Below are positions 24,661-33,355 of a stretch of 64,000 nt of DNA, one piece after another (position 1 is the first letter of the stretch; each line of letters starts with the position of its first letter). The stretch lies in assembly GCF_008040165.1 (NCBI RefSeq), contig NZ_VRUR01000001.1, positions 1,693,349-1,757,348 of the forward strand. The letters run 5' to 3'. The notes under the pieces were generated by a model. The model was not told where the DNA came from. It did no database searches and saw only the letters and a list, made by a program, of their open reading frames with translations. This DNA comes from Flagellimonas hymeniacidonis (GTDB taxonomy: Bacteria > Bacteroidota > Bacteroidia > Flavobacteriales > Flavobacteriaceae). Made by a program: the position numbers and the translations under genes.

Positions 24661-26820
24661 ATGAGGAAACAAGTTCTCCTATTCCTATTAGCATTCGGAT
24701 TTTTAACCTTATCCATAGCCCAAAAGAAAAAAATAACCCTAGAGGAAATTTGGGGAGGCACATTTAGAACTGAATATTTGGATGTGCTTCGATCCATGAA
24801 AAATGGCAAACAATACACCATTCTAAATTTTAATCGCTCTCCAAAGACCAGCAGTATAGATAAATATGATTATGAGACCTTGGAAAAGGTGGAAACTATT
24901 GTTGCATCTTCAGACGCCATACCATTTTTTAGCTCCTATACGTTTAGTGAGGATGAATCGAAAATTGTTCTGGCAACAGAAATTGAACCCATTTTTAGAC
25001 ATTCTAGGTTGGGGGTCTATTATGTATATGATGTTGCCACCAAAAATATTGTAAAGGTTTCTGATGCTAAAATTCAGGAACCTTTGTTATCTCCAGACGG
25101 TTCAAAAGTAGCCTATGTATTGGACAACAACTTATTTGTTTTTGATGTAGCTGCAAAGAGTACAAAACAAATCACCACAGATGGTAGCAAGGGAACCATA
25201 ATTAATGGTGTTACAGACTGGGTATATGAGGAAGAGTTTGCTTTTGTAAGGGCTTTTGAGTGGAATAGTAACGGAACTAAAATTGCTTTTCTCCGATTTG
25301 ACGAAACCAATGTACCTCACTTTTCAATGGATGTGTTTGGTGAAAATTTGTATCCATTTCAATATGAATTCAAATATCCGAAGGCGGGTGAGGAGAATGC
25401 AACTGTAAGCCTGCATATGTATGATATTTCTTCTGGAAATACCTCAAAGGTCGATATGGGGGATGCTTATTATATTCCACGAATTAAATGGATGAACAAT
25501 CCTGATTATTTAAGTGTTCAAACCATAAATAGACATCAAAATCATCTCAAATTACATGCAGTAAATGCAAAAGATAATAAGGTTTCCGTTTTAATGGAAG
25601 AAAAAGATGATGCCTATGTAGATATTACCGATAACCTTACCTTTTTGGCCGATGATAGCTTCATATGGACGAGTGAAGCGGATGGTTACAATCATATTTA
25701 TTTGTATGGCAGCGATGGTAAGCTAAAAAACCAAATCACCAAAGGCGAATGGGAAGTGACCAATTACTACGGTTATGATAGAAAGACCAATAAAATCTAT
25801 TATCAATCCGTGGAAGATGGTTCTATTAATAGAGATGTGTATAGCATTAGTAGTTCTGGAAAGAGTAAAAAACGACTTACTTCAAAAGAAGGAACCAATG
25901 CTGCCGACTTTAGCGCGGATTATACCTATTTCATCAATACATTTTCAAGTGCAACCAAACCATATGAGTTTACATTGCACAAAGCATCCAGCGGGAAAAA
26001 ACTGAAAGACATTAAAAATAATTCAGTTTTGGATAGCAAATTGGAAAGCTATGAATTAACGCCAAAAGAGTTTTCAACCATTTCTATTAATGGAAATGAT
26101 TTGAATATGTGGATGATCAAACCTGTAGATTTTGATGAAAACAAAAAATACCCGCTTTTAATGTTCCAGTATAGTGGCCCAGGATCCCAACAAGTGTCCA
26201 ATAGTTGGTTTGGAAGCAACGATTACTGGCATCAAATGCTCGCATCTGAAGGATATATTGTGGCCTGTGTAGATGGAAGAGGAACTGGATTAAAAGGACG
26301 TGATTTTAAAAAAGTCACGTATATGAATCTAGTGAAGTATGAAACAGAAGATCAAATTGTCGCAGCTAAAAAACTGAGCGAGCTACCATACATTGATGAA
26401 AATCGAACCGGGATTTGGGGATGGAGCTATGGAGGCCATATGAGCACAAATTGCTTACTTAAGGGAAATGATGTATTTGAGATGGCCATTGCAGTGGCTC
26501 CCGTTACCTCATGGCGTTTTTACGACACCATTTACACCGAACGTTTTATGCGAACACCTGCAGAAAATCCTGGAGGGTACGATGATAATTCACCTTTTAA
26601 CTATCCAGAACTTTTAAAAGGAAAATATCTCTTGGTGCACGGCTCTGGGGACGATAATGTGCATGTGCAGAATTCTATGCGTATGATCGAAGCACTTGTA
26701 CAAGCCAATAAAGATTTTGAATGGGCCATTTATCCCGATCGCAATCATGGAATTTATGGTGGAAATACAAGACTGCATTTGTTTTCCAAAATGACCAAGT
26801 TCGTAAAAGAAAATTTGTAA
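24661..26820 (+). CDS. S9 family dipeptidyl-peptidase IV-like protease
   Basis: A 719-residue secreted serine protease that removes N-terminal dipeptides. The ATG at 24661 directly precedes a signal peptide (VLLFLLAFGFLTLSIAQ). An N-terminal beta-propeller (about 60-480) precedes the alpha/beta-hydrolase domain. The triad is S589 (GWSYGGHMS), D664 (GSGDDNVH) and H696 (DRNHG). A Glu pair in WVYEEEF matches the propeller motif that binds the free amino terminus in DPP-IV. It is 18 bases from the POT peptide transporter gene, so extracellular peptides are cut and then imported. This pairing supports peptide scavenging. Confidence 0.93.
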   Translation: MRKQVLLFLLAFGFLTLSIAQKKKITLEEIWGGTFRTEYLDVLRSMKNGKQYTILNFNRSPKTSSIDKYDYETLEKVETIVASSDAIPFFSSYTFSEDESKIVLATEIEPIFRHSRLGVYYVYDVATKNIVKVSDAKIQEPLLSPDGSKVAYVLDNNLFVFDVAAKSTKQITTDGSKGTIINGVTDWVYEEEFAFVRAFEWNSNGTKIAFLRFDETNVPHFSMDVFGENLYPFQYEFKYPKAGEENATVSLHMYDISSGNTSKVDMGDAYYIPRIKWMNNPDYLSVQTINRHQNHLKLHAVNAKDNKVSVLMEEKDDAYVDITDNLTFLADDSFIWTSEADGYNHIYLYGSDGKLKNQITKGEWEVTNYYGYDRKTNKIYYQSVEDGSINRDVYSISSSGKSKKRLTSKEGTNAADFSADYTYFINTFSSATKPYEFTLHKASSGKKLKDIKNNSVLDSKLESYELTPKEFSTISINGNDLNMWMIKPVDFDENKKYPLLMFQYSGPGSQQVSNSWFGSNDYWHQMLASEGYIVACVDGRGTGLKGRDFKKVTYMNLVKYETEDQIVAAKKLSELPYIDENRTGIWGWSYGGHMSTNCLLKGNDVFEMAIAVAPVTSWRFYDTIYTERFMRTPAENPGGYDDNSPFNYPELLKGKYLLVHGSGDDNVHVQNSMRMIEALVQANKDFEWAIYPDRNHGIYGGNTRLHLFSKMTKFVKENL

Positions 26821-26838
26821 TCAAACTCACTATTATAT

Positions 26839-28371
26839 ATGTCTGATATTGTAAAACCAGCCAGCGAAAAGGAAATTTTTGGACACCCCCAAGGCCTTTT
26901 CTATCTATTTTTTGCCGAATTGTGGGAGCGTTTTAGTTTCTATGGAATGCGAGCCCTCCTTACGTTGTATATGGTCAACGTCATATTTGAGGCACTGTCT
27001 ACAAGAGATTACGCAGCTGCTGCGGTTTATGCATCATACGGTTCTTTGGTTTATGCCTCTACTGTAATTGGAGGTAAGATTTCAGATTCTATTTTGGGAA
27101 TGCGTTCTTCCATTTTTTTAGGAGGAATATTAATGGCCTTAGGCCATTTTGTATTGGCTATTGAACATAACACCGCCTTCTTTTTAGCCTTGGCATTTAT
27201 TATAGTTGGTAACGGTTTTTTCAAGCCAAATATCTCAACATTCGTTGGGACATTGTACAAAGATGGAGACCATAGAAAGGACTCAGGATTCACCATTTTT
27301 TATATGGGAATCAATATCGGTGGATTTATTTCTCCTCTGCTTTGTGGATGGTTGGGAGAAACCTATGGATGGCACTATGGCTTTGGTTTGGCCGGAATAG
27401 GAATGCTTACAGGGTTACTTTTCTTTTGGAGTGGTATAAAAAAGAATGTTTTTGGTGAAGGTGGAAAACCGCCAAGTGTTGAAGTGTATGAGAAAAAGGT
27501 TATGGGAATCCCTCAAAAACATTTGATTCCAATTTTAGCATTTTTGTCAGCTCCTTTGATTGCCTATTTGCTGTATTCCTATAAATCCTTGGGTGGTGAA
27601 GGTAGTTTTTTAGAGGATCAGAACATTGTTAACGTATTGTTCAAATTGATTGCTATTGCCATTTTGGTATATATGGGTTCCATAATGATTAAATCCACTA
27701 TGGATGAACGAAAGAAGCTCTTTATGGCTTTATTGATTACGTTTTTCATGACCATATTTTGGGGTTTTCATGAGCTTCATGGGAGTGTAATTACACTGTT
27801 CGCTGCCAGAAATGTGAACTTATCCTTGATCAACGCAAGTCAGACCAATGCCTTGAATTCAATGTTCATATTTATTTTAGCCATTCCAATCTCCTTGGTT
27901 TGGACCTATTTGGCAAAAAAGAAATTAAATCCTAGAACACCCTATAAATTTGGATTAGGTCTGGTACTGGCTGGTTTGAGTTTCTATGTAGTATCGTTAA
28001 GTGGAGGCGCTGCGGATGAAAATGGAATGGTACCCTTCTCATACTTACTTTGGTTGTATTTCATATTATCAGTAGGGGAGTTGTTTATGTCACCAGTTGG
28101 GCTTTCAAAAATTACGGACTTGTCACCAAAACGAATAGTGGCCTTTATGATGGGTGTTTGGTTTTTATCATCAGCCTTTGCTTTTCAAGTGGTTGGCTTT
28201 ATTTCAAAACAGCTTGCAATAGAGAGCACCGATAGTAATGTAGGCGGTTTGGATACGCTGGATGTGTATTTAGATGGTTTTCGCTTAATAGCCATCTATG
28301 CCTTGGTTGCTGGCGTGGTGGTTTTAATATTTGGACCTTTGATGAAGCGATTGATGGGTAACGTTCACTAA
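26839..28371 (+). CDS. POT-family proton-dependent oligopeptide transporter
   Basis: A 510-residue MFS-type symporter with 12-14 transmembrane helices. The proton-coupling ExxER-type motif appears as AELWERFSFYGMRALL near residue 31. GNGFFKPNISTFVG (about 127) and FTIFYMGINIGGFISPLLCG (about 152) are the PTR2 signatures. It imports di- and tripeptides with protons. It follows the DPP-IV-like peptidase closely and is probably cotranscribed. Its stop codon overlaps that of the convergent comEC gene by four bases, so no terminator separates them. Confidence 0.93.
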   Translation: MSDIVKPASEKEIFGHPQGLFYLFFAELWERFSFYGMRALLTLYMVNVIFEALSTRDYAAAAVYASYGSLVYASTVIGGKISDSILGMRSSIFLGGILMALGHFVLAIEHNTAFFLALAFIIVGNGFFKPNISTFVGTLYKDGDHRKDSGFTIFYMGINIGGFISPLLCGWLGETYGWHYGFGLAGIGMLTGLLFFWSGIKKNVFGEGGKPPSVEVYEKKVMGIPQKHLIPILAFLSAPLIAYLLYSYKSLGGEGSFLEDQNIVNVLFKLIAIAILVYMGSIMIKSTMDERKKLFMALLITFFMTIFWGFHELHGSVITLFAARNVNLSLINASQTNALNSMFIFILAIPISLVWTYLAKKKLNPRTPYKFGLGLVLAGLSFYVVSLSGGAADENGMVPFSYLLWLYFILSVGELFMSPVGLSKITDLSPKRIVAFMMGVWFLSSAFAFQVVGFISKQLAIESTDSNVGGLDTLDVYLDGFRLIAIYALVAGVVVLIFGPLMKRLMGNVH

Positions 28372-30392
28372 TCAGTAGGAAGATTAAACTTATAAGATCC
28401 CTTTTCACTAGTACTGTGAAAGGGGATTTCTTTTTTAAAACAGGTTTGTTTCCAACGAGAAATGTAACTTTTATAATTACTGCCATCCGCAATGACCATT
28501 TTAGGACGGATTGAATCCAACAGACGTTCCAAGTGTATTTTTGGTGATTGTGTCAATAACAAAAAATCATGATTCTTGTTTTCAGGATAGATTCCAAAAC
28601 TATCCATCACGTAAAATCTTTTTTGGGCAATAGTGTAGCTATTTTTTAAAGAATGGAGGGTCAGAGATTCAATTCGCTCGGCTACTTTGTAGTTGTTGAT
28701 GAGACTGGTTGTCGGAACACTGTCATTTGTGTAAAGATTTATGATTTTCCCAGTTTGATGCAGTATTACAGTGTTTTTTGATTTATGCATGATCATAAAG
28801 ACCTCTTTTTGATGGAGTTGAAATTGATTCCAGATACTCCATAACTGTAGGAGAACAAGACAAACAAATATGACTATAACATTTTTGAATCTTGGTTGAG
28901 TGAAGAAGGTTATAAAGGCTAGAATTAATGCGTAGGCCAGAACCATTTCCATTGTATCAAACGGAATATCTTTTATAATAAAACCTTCTTGGGTAGCAAC
29001 CCAACCAATAACCTCGTTCATGATTTGGATTATGGCATTATAGCCAAAAACCATAAAATTGGGGAGGTAGTCCAAGATAGTAAGAAGAATTACCAGTATC
29101 CCAAACCCCAAAATGAGTCCCAAAAAGGGTATAATTAAAAGATTCGACACAAAAAATAAAGCTGGAAATTGATGGAAATAAAAAAGGCTAATAGGCAAAA
29201 CGCCCAATTGGGCAGCAATACTAACGGATAATAACTGCCATGTCTTCCTTATGATAAACGCCTTGGGAGACCAAAACCGCTGTAACTTAGGATAGACCCA
29301 GACTATGGCGAATACGGCTGCATAACTCATTTGAAAACCCACCTGAAAGAGAAACAATGGCTTTACCAACAAGATAAAAAACATGGACAACGCAAGAATA
29401 TTAAAAGAGTTTGATGGTCTGTTCAAATGTTGCGCATAAGCTAAAAACGAGAACATAGTTACGGCTCTAACAATGGATGGGGAGAGCCCCGCTAAAAATG
29501 CATATGCCCATAAAAGGAGTACAATCAATAGCAACTTCAGGTTTTTTCCTTTAGGAAACCGTTCCAAAGGCGATAATAAGAATTGAAGCAATAGTAATAA
29601 AACACCAACATGAAGCCCGGATACAGCTAGTATGTGAACTGCTCCAGCATTTTTATAATTATTGTATGTGCTTTCTGAAATGTCACTTCGCTTCCCTAAT
29701 AAAAGTGCCTGAATTACGCCTAACTCATCCGTTCCAAAGCTTTTCTTTTTCAGTTTGGAAATAATCTCCTCTCTAAAATTCAAAGCCATGCCCGTTAGAC
29801 TTTTGGAAGGATTTTCTTGAATTAGGATGGAATTGTAATTGGCGGTAATTTGAAAATGAATCCCTTGCTTTTTCAAATAGTCCCTGTAATCAAATTGATG
29901 TTGGTTTAATGGTGGTGAAATAGCGGTTATTTTAGAAAACACAAAAAGTTCATCGTCAACCTTTAAAATTTGGTTGCTACTATCCACGGGCAAACTTAGA
30001 ATCAGCTTTCCTGCGCTTTTTTCATTTTCTATGGATTGGACACTGGCAATATATCGTTGTGTATATGGATTTGGCTTAAGCACCTCTCTAATCTTAAGTT
30101 CCCATTGTTTTGGGTTATCCTGCTGATTTTTGGAATAATGCTGTTGCAGATTTTTGGATTGTGAGACGTTGACGATCAGCACACCTAAAAGAACAATTAT
30201 AAAGATTGTTGTTACTTCAAAGAAGGGGAACCCTTTTCTGGATTGTTTTTTCTTGGCCCAGTAGAGCAAAGGAAATAGAACAATAATGATACCCAGCGGA
30301 ATTTGGGAAGATACATCAATATAAAAGCCGAAAAGAATACCTAAACAAAGGCATAGCGTCAATTTTACGGACGCAAAATTAAAAAGGCGCAT
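28368..30392 (-). CDS. comEC: ComEC/Rec2 family DNA-uptake channel
   Basis: A 674-residue polytopic membrane protein. The order is an N-terminal pair of helices, a DUF4131-like OB region (residues about 75-190, ending RDYLKKQGIHFQI), and the competence domain with LGVIQALLLGKRSDIS and AGAVHILAVSGLHVGVLLL. In ComEC this channel passes single-stranded DNA across the inner membrane. The C-terminal tail has the outline of a metallo-beta-lactamase-like domain but lacks its HxHxDH metal motif. Its start overlaps the stop of the NlpC/P60 gene by one base, so expression is coupled. Natural transformation in this strain is not established. Confidence 0.88.
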   Translation of the reverse strand: MRLFNFASVKLTLCLCLGILFGFYIDVSSQIPLGIIIVLFPLLYWAKKKQSRKGFPFFEVTTIFIIVLLGVLIVNVSQSKNLQQHYSKNQQDNPKQWELKIREVLKPNPYTQRYIASVQSIENEKSAGKLILSLPVDSSNQILKVDDELFVFSKITAISPPLNQHQFDYRDYLKKQGIHFQITANYNSILIQENPSKSLTGMALNFREEIISKLKKKSFGTDELGVIQALLLGKRSDISESTYNNYKNAGAVHILAVSGLHVGVLLLLLQFLLSPLERFPKGKNLKLLLIVLLLWAYAFLAGLSPSIVRAVTMFSFLAYAQHLNRPSNSFNILALSMFFILLVKPLFLFQVGFQMSYAAVFAIVWVYPKLQRFWSPKAFIIRKTWQLLSVSIAAQLGVLPISLFYFHQFPALFFVSNLLIIPFLGLILGFGILVILLTILDYLPNFMVFGYNAIIQIMNEVIGWVATQEGFIIKDIPFDTMEMVLAYALILAFITFFTQPRFKNVIVIFVCLVLLQLWSIWNQFQLHQKEVFMIMHKSKNTVILHQTGKIINLYTNDSVPTTSLINNYKVAERIESLTLHSLKNSYTIAQKRFYVMDSFGIYPENKNHDFLLLTQSPKIHLERLLDSIRPKMVIADGSNYKSYISRWKQTCFKKEIPFHSTSEKGSYKFNLPTD

Positions 30393-30964
30393 TACAGAAT
30401 TCGCATTGCCTTAACGAACGAATAATTCCAGAACCCTTCTCGAAGAGAAGACACAATGACCCCTCGAGAGGTGGTGGAATGAATAAATTTGATATCCTTT
30501 CCTTGCACATCAACTACTAAACCTACATGGTTGATGCGTTTTCCGCTTTTACTGGTCTTAAAAAACAGCAGGTCCCCCTTTTGTACTTGGCCTACTTTTA
30601 TTCTCTTTCCTTCTTCGGCCATTTGATATGAAACCCTGGGAAAAAGCACTTCATTTTCTTTTAAAGCCACATATACGAGACCAGAGCAGTCCATTCCCTT
30701 TTTTGTTGTACCGCCAAATTTATAGCGGGTTCCAGAAAAGGTCATGGCAGTGGAAATGATATCTTCAGCTTTGGAATTTCCCTTTTTTTTAGGTTCTTCT
30801 ATAGGTGGAGCCTCTTCGGCAGAACCTTCTACGGTTACCGTTCTAGATTTCGATTTGCTATAGGTTCTTTTTTTCTTTGCAGAGCCACAACTAAAAAGAA
30901 TGAGTAGGATAAGAAGGTATGGGACTTTTCGTAACATCCAAGAATAATTTTTTTCTTGGAGCAT
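30392..30964 (-). CDS. NlpC/P60 (C40) cell-wall hydrolase lipoprotein
   Basis: A 190-residue lipoprotein with a long basic n-region and lipobox LILFSC (Cys26). The NlpC/P60 domain contains GTRYKFGGTTKKGMDCSGLV with nucleophile C93, then H146 (NHVGLV) and H162 (FIHST) for the triad. It should cleave gamma-D-glutamyl-diaminopimelate bonds in peptidoglycan stems. A second possible start, ATG at 30937, would shorten the n-region. It is covered by an inverted repeat (TCCAAGAA/TTCTTGGA), and the upstream ATG, three bases after the lpxB stop, is kept. It lies between lpxB and comEC. Confidence 0.88.
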   Translation of the reverse strand: MLQEKNYSWMLRKVPYLLILLILFSCGSAKKKRTYSKSKSRTVTVEGSAEEAPPIEEPKKKGNSKAEDIISTAMTFSGTRYKFGGTTKKGMDCSGLVYVALKENEVLFPRVSYQMAEEGKRIKVGQVQKGDLLFFKTSKSGKRINHVGLVVDVQGKDIKFIHSTTSRGVIVSSLREGFWNYSFVKAMRIL

Positions 30965-30967
30965 AAA

Positions 30968-32080
30968 TTAAGCATTTTCAATGATTAATTCTGCCGCTAA
31001 TTGACTGGCACCTTTTCCTCCCAATTTCTCCTTTAATACTTTATAATCAGACAGCACATGTTCTCTATGTTCACCATCAATAATTTTGGAAAGTTCTTTT
31101 TTCAGGTTTTTGGTGTTCAAATCTCCCTGTATAAGCTCTTTTACCACTTCGCTATCCATAATAAGGTTCACAAGAGAAATGTAATCCAAGGTGATAATGC
31201 GCTTTGCAATTTGATAGGAAATCCAGTTGCCTCGATAACAAACTACTTGAGGAATGCCAAAAAGAGCTGTTTCCAAAGTTGCTGTGCCACTGGTAACCAA
31301 AGCGGCGTGGGAATGCTTTAACAACGAATAGGTTTGATTTGAAACGTAACCTACTTCATTTTCTTTTGCAAAACTGCTGTAAAAGTCATCGGATAGACTT
31401 GGAGCACCAGCAATTACAAATTGATAGTCTGGAAAATCAGAACAAACGGAAAGCATGATACGCAGCATTTTCTGCACCTCCTGTTTTCTGCTTCCAGGTA
31501 AAAGGGCAATTATTGGTTTTTCTGCATCTAAGTTGTTTTCTTTTCTAAAGATGTCGTTATCTACAATTTTGGTATTCTCGATGGCATCGATCAGCGGATG
31601 GCCAACAAAGTGAACAGGATAACTATGTTTTTTCTCATAAAAATCCTTTTCAAAAGGAAGAATAACGTACATATAATCAATATCACGCTTTATCTTTTCA
31701 ATTCTGCTCTCCCGTGATGCCCATATTTGGGGTGAAATATAATAATTGGTCTTGAAGCCATTTGTCTTGGCCCATTTGGCAATGCGAAGGTTAAAACCCG
31801 AGAAGTCAATAAAAATGATAAGGTCAGGATTGAACTTTTTAATGTCCTCTTTGCAAAAGCTAATATTTTTGAAAATGGTGGGGATGTTTTTGAGCACCTC
31901 AAGAAAACCCATAAAGGCCATGTCCTTGTAATGTTTTGCCAGTTCACCGCCAGCCTGTTGCATTAAATCACCGCCCCAACAGCGAATTTGAGCCTCCCCA
32001 TCTTTTATTTTAAGGGCTTTAATAAGATTAGAACCGTGCAGGTCACCAGAGGCTTCACCTGCTATAATATAGTACTTCAT
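30968..32080 (-). CDS. lpxB: Lipid-A-disaccharide synthase
   Basis: A 370-residue GT19 glycosyltransferase that joins UDP-2,3-diacylglucosamine and lipid X to form the lipid A disaccharide at the inner face of the membrane. It starts with the typical YYIIAGEASGDLHGSNLI. FMGFLEVLKNIP, IFIDFSGFNLRIAKWAK, YYISPQIWASRESRI and LLPGSRKQEVQKML follow in family order, ending with VTSGTATLETALFGIPQVVCYRG. Length is normal. The gene is in the surE-to-comEC operon, 15 bases after the small membrane protein gene. Confidence 0.95.
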   Translation of the reverse strand: MKYYIIAGEASGDLHGSNLIKALKIKDGEAQIRCWGGDLMQQAGGELAKHYKDMAFMGFLEVLKNIPTIFKNISFCKEDIKKFNPDLIIFIDFSGFNLRIAKWAKTNGFKTNYYISPQIWASRESRIEKIKRDIDYMYVILPFEKDFYEKKHSYPVHFVGHPLIDAIENTKIVDNDIFRKENNLDAEKPIIALLPGSRKQEVQKMLRIMLSVCSDFPDYQFVIAGAPSLSDDFYSSFAKENEVGYVSNQTYSLLKHSHAALVTSGTATLETALFGIPQVVCYRGNWISYQIAKRIITLDYISLVNLIMDSEVVKELIQGDLNTKNLKKELSKIIDGEHREHVLSDYKVLKEKLGGKGASQLAAELIIENA

Positions 32081-32095
32081 TAAAAAAGTTCAAGC

Positions 32096-32383
32096 TCAAC
32101 TAAAAATCTTATAGTATAAAATCACCAAGGCCGTAATAAGCGTCGCAATCAATACCCCTCTTGCTCTATAATCTCTTTTTAAGCGTAAAAACGCAAAAAA
32201 GGCAACAAGGTTTAAAATGGCACCCAATGCCAACAAACTTCCTACATGTCCTTGGGTTACTGCAGCTTTTAAAGTTTCAACAATACTTAAATCAGAAAAA
32301 ATAAGAATATACAATAATGTACCAAAAGTGTTGGCGATAATGCCCACTACAAGACCAATTAACACTTCTTTCCTACTTTTCAT
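32096..32383 (-). CDS. Small three-helix membrane protein
   Basis: A 95-residue protein with three predicted transmembrane segments (EVLIGLVVGIIANTFGTLLYI, VGSLLALGAILNLVAFFAFL and ARGVLIATLITALVILYYKI). One short charged loop (RLKRDYR) separates the last two. It overlaps the surE stop by 11 bases and precedes lpxB by 15, so it is part of that operon. No enzymatic motif is seen and I do not recognise a named family. Confidence 0.7.
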   Translation of the reverse strand: MKSRKEVLIGLVVGIIANTFGTLLYILIFSDLSIVETLKAAVTQGHVGSLLALGAILNLVAFFAFLRLKRDYRARGVLIATLITALVILYYKIFS

Positions 32384-33152
32384 TTAAACTCCAATTATTT
32401 ACTTGTTGAATTACTTGATGGGCTGTAAGGTCAAATTGCGTGGGAACCACTGAAACGTAGCCCTCCGATAAGGCCCATTCATCTGTATCTTCGCCATTGT
32501 CCAATAGTTCAAATTCGCCAGTAAGCCAATAATAGTCTTTTCCTGTAGGGCTTATGCGTTTATCAAACTTTTCTTTCCAATTTGCCCTGGCCTGTCTACA
32601 AACTTTTATTCCCTTTGGTTCATTATCGATTTTTGGAATGTTCACATTAAGAACGACTCCCTTTGGAATTCCATGCGTAAGTGCTTCGGTCACAATTTTT
32701 TGAATTGATTTTGCTGCATAGCTAAAATCGGCTTCCCAAGAATAATCACATAAAGAAAAACCAATGGCAGGAATGCCTTCAATTCCAGCTTCAATAGCAG
32801 CACTCATAGTACCAGAATAGATTACATTTATGGAAGCATTTGATCCATGATTAATGCCGCTAACACAGATATCAGGTTTTCGGTCCAAGATTTCTTGCAG
32901 GGCCAATTTTACACAATCCGCGGGCGTTCCGCTACAACTATACTCACTTGGAGCCCCTTCTTCTTTATCAATTACAACCTTCTTGGAATAAAGGGTATTA
33001 TCAATGGTTATGGCGTGTCCCATGCCAGACTGTGGGCTGTCAGGAGCCACAACAATAACCTCCCCTATTTGCTTCATTATCCGTATTAAAGCCCTAAGAC
33101 CTGGGGCAGTAATTCCATCATCATTGGTGACAAGGATGAGCGGTTTTTTCAT
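32373..33152 (-). CDS. surE: 5'/3'-nucleotidase SurE
   Basis: A 259-residue metal-dependent phosphatase acting on nucleoside monophosphates and related substrates. LVTNDDGITAPGLRAL (7-22) holds the Asp-Asp metal site and SGINHGSNASINVIYSGTMSAA carries the conserved Asn and Gly-rich loop. VVLNVNIP and the C-terminal TDEWALSEGYVSVVPTQFDLTA complete the fold. It is the first gene of the minus-strand operon ending in comEC and overlaps the next gene by 11 bases. Its start region faces the divergent Ctp protease gene across about 200 bases. Confidence 0.94.
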   Translation of the reverse strand: MKKPLILVTNDDGITAPGLRALIRIMKQIGEVIVVAPDSPQSGMGHAITIDNTLYSKKVVIDKEEGAPSEYSCSGTPADCVKLALQEILDRKPDICVSGINHGSNASINVIYSGTMSAAIEAGIEGIPAIGFSLCDYSWEADFSYAAKSIQKIVTEALTHGIPKGVVLNVNIPKIDNEPKGIKVCRQARANWKEKFDKRISPTGKDYYWLTGEFELLDNGEDTDEWALSEGYVSVVPTQFDLTAHQVIQQVNNWSLNEK

Positions 33153-33258
33153 TTTGCATAATTAATGGCATAAAAATACGTTTTTCATAAGGATATGAAG
33201 CCCTGGGCGTTTAACAAAAAATTAAAAGCCACGAATAAGACTGGCACGGTTTTTTCAG

Positions 33259-33266
33259 TATCTTAG
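33259..33266 (+). promoter_or_regulatory. Candidate -7 element of the Ctp protease gene
   Basis: TATCTTAG resembles TAnnTTTG with one mismatch and lies about 90 bases before ATG 33356. A sigma-54-like sequence, TGGCACG-N4-TTTCA, overlaps just upstream at 33242-33257, but its -12 GC is TC. Which promoter is used cannot be told from sequence. Confidence 0.33.
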
Positions 33267-33355
33267 GGAATTCATAAGAATAGAAACGAAGGATGACGTA
33301 ATGATGGTTTGGCAAGAATGGCCAAATAATTTCGCTCCCAAATAAAAACCCATTT

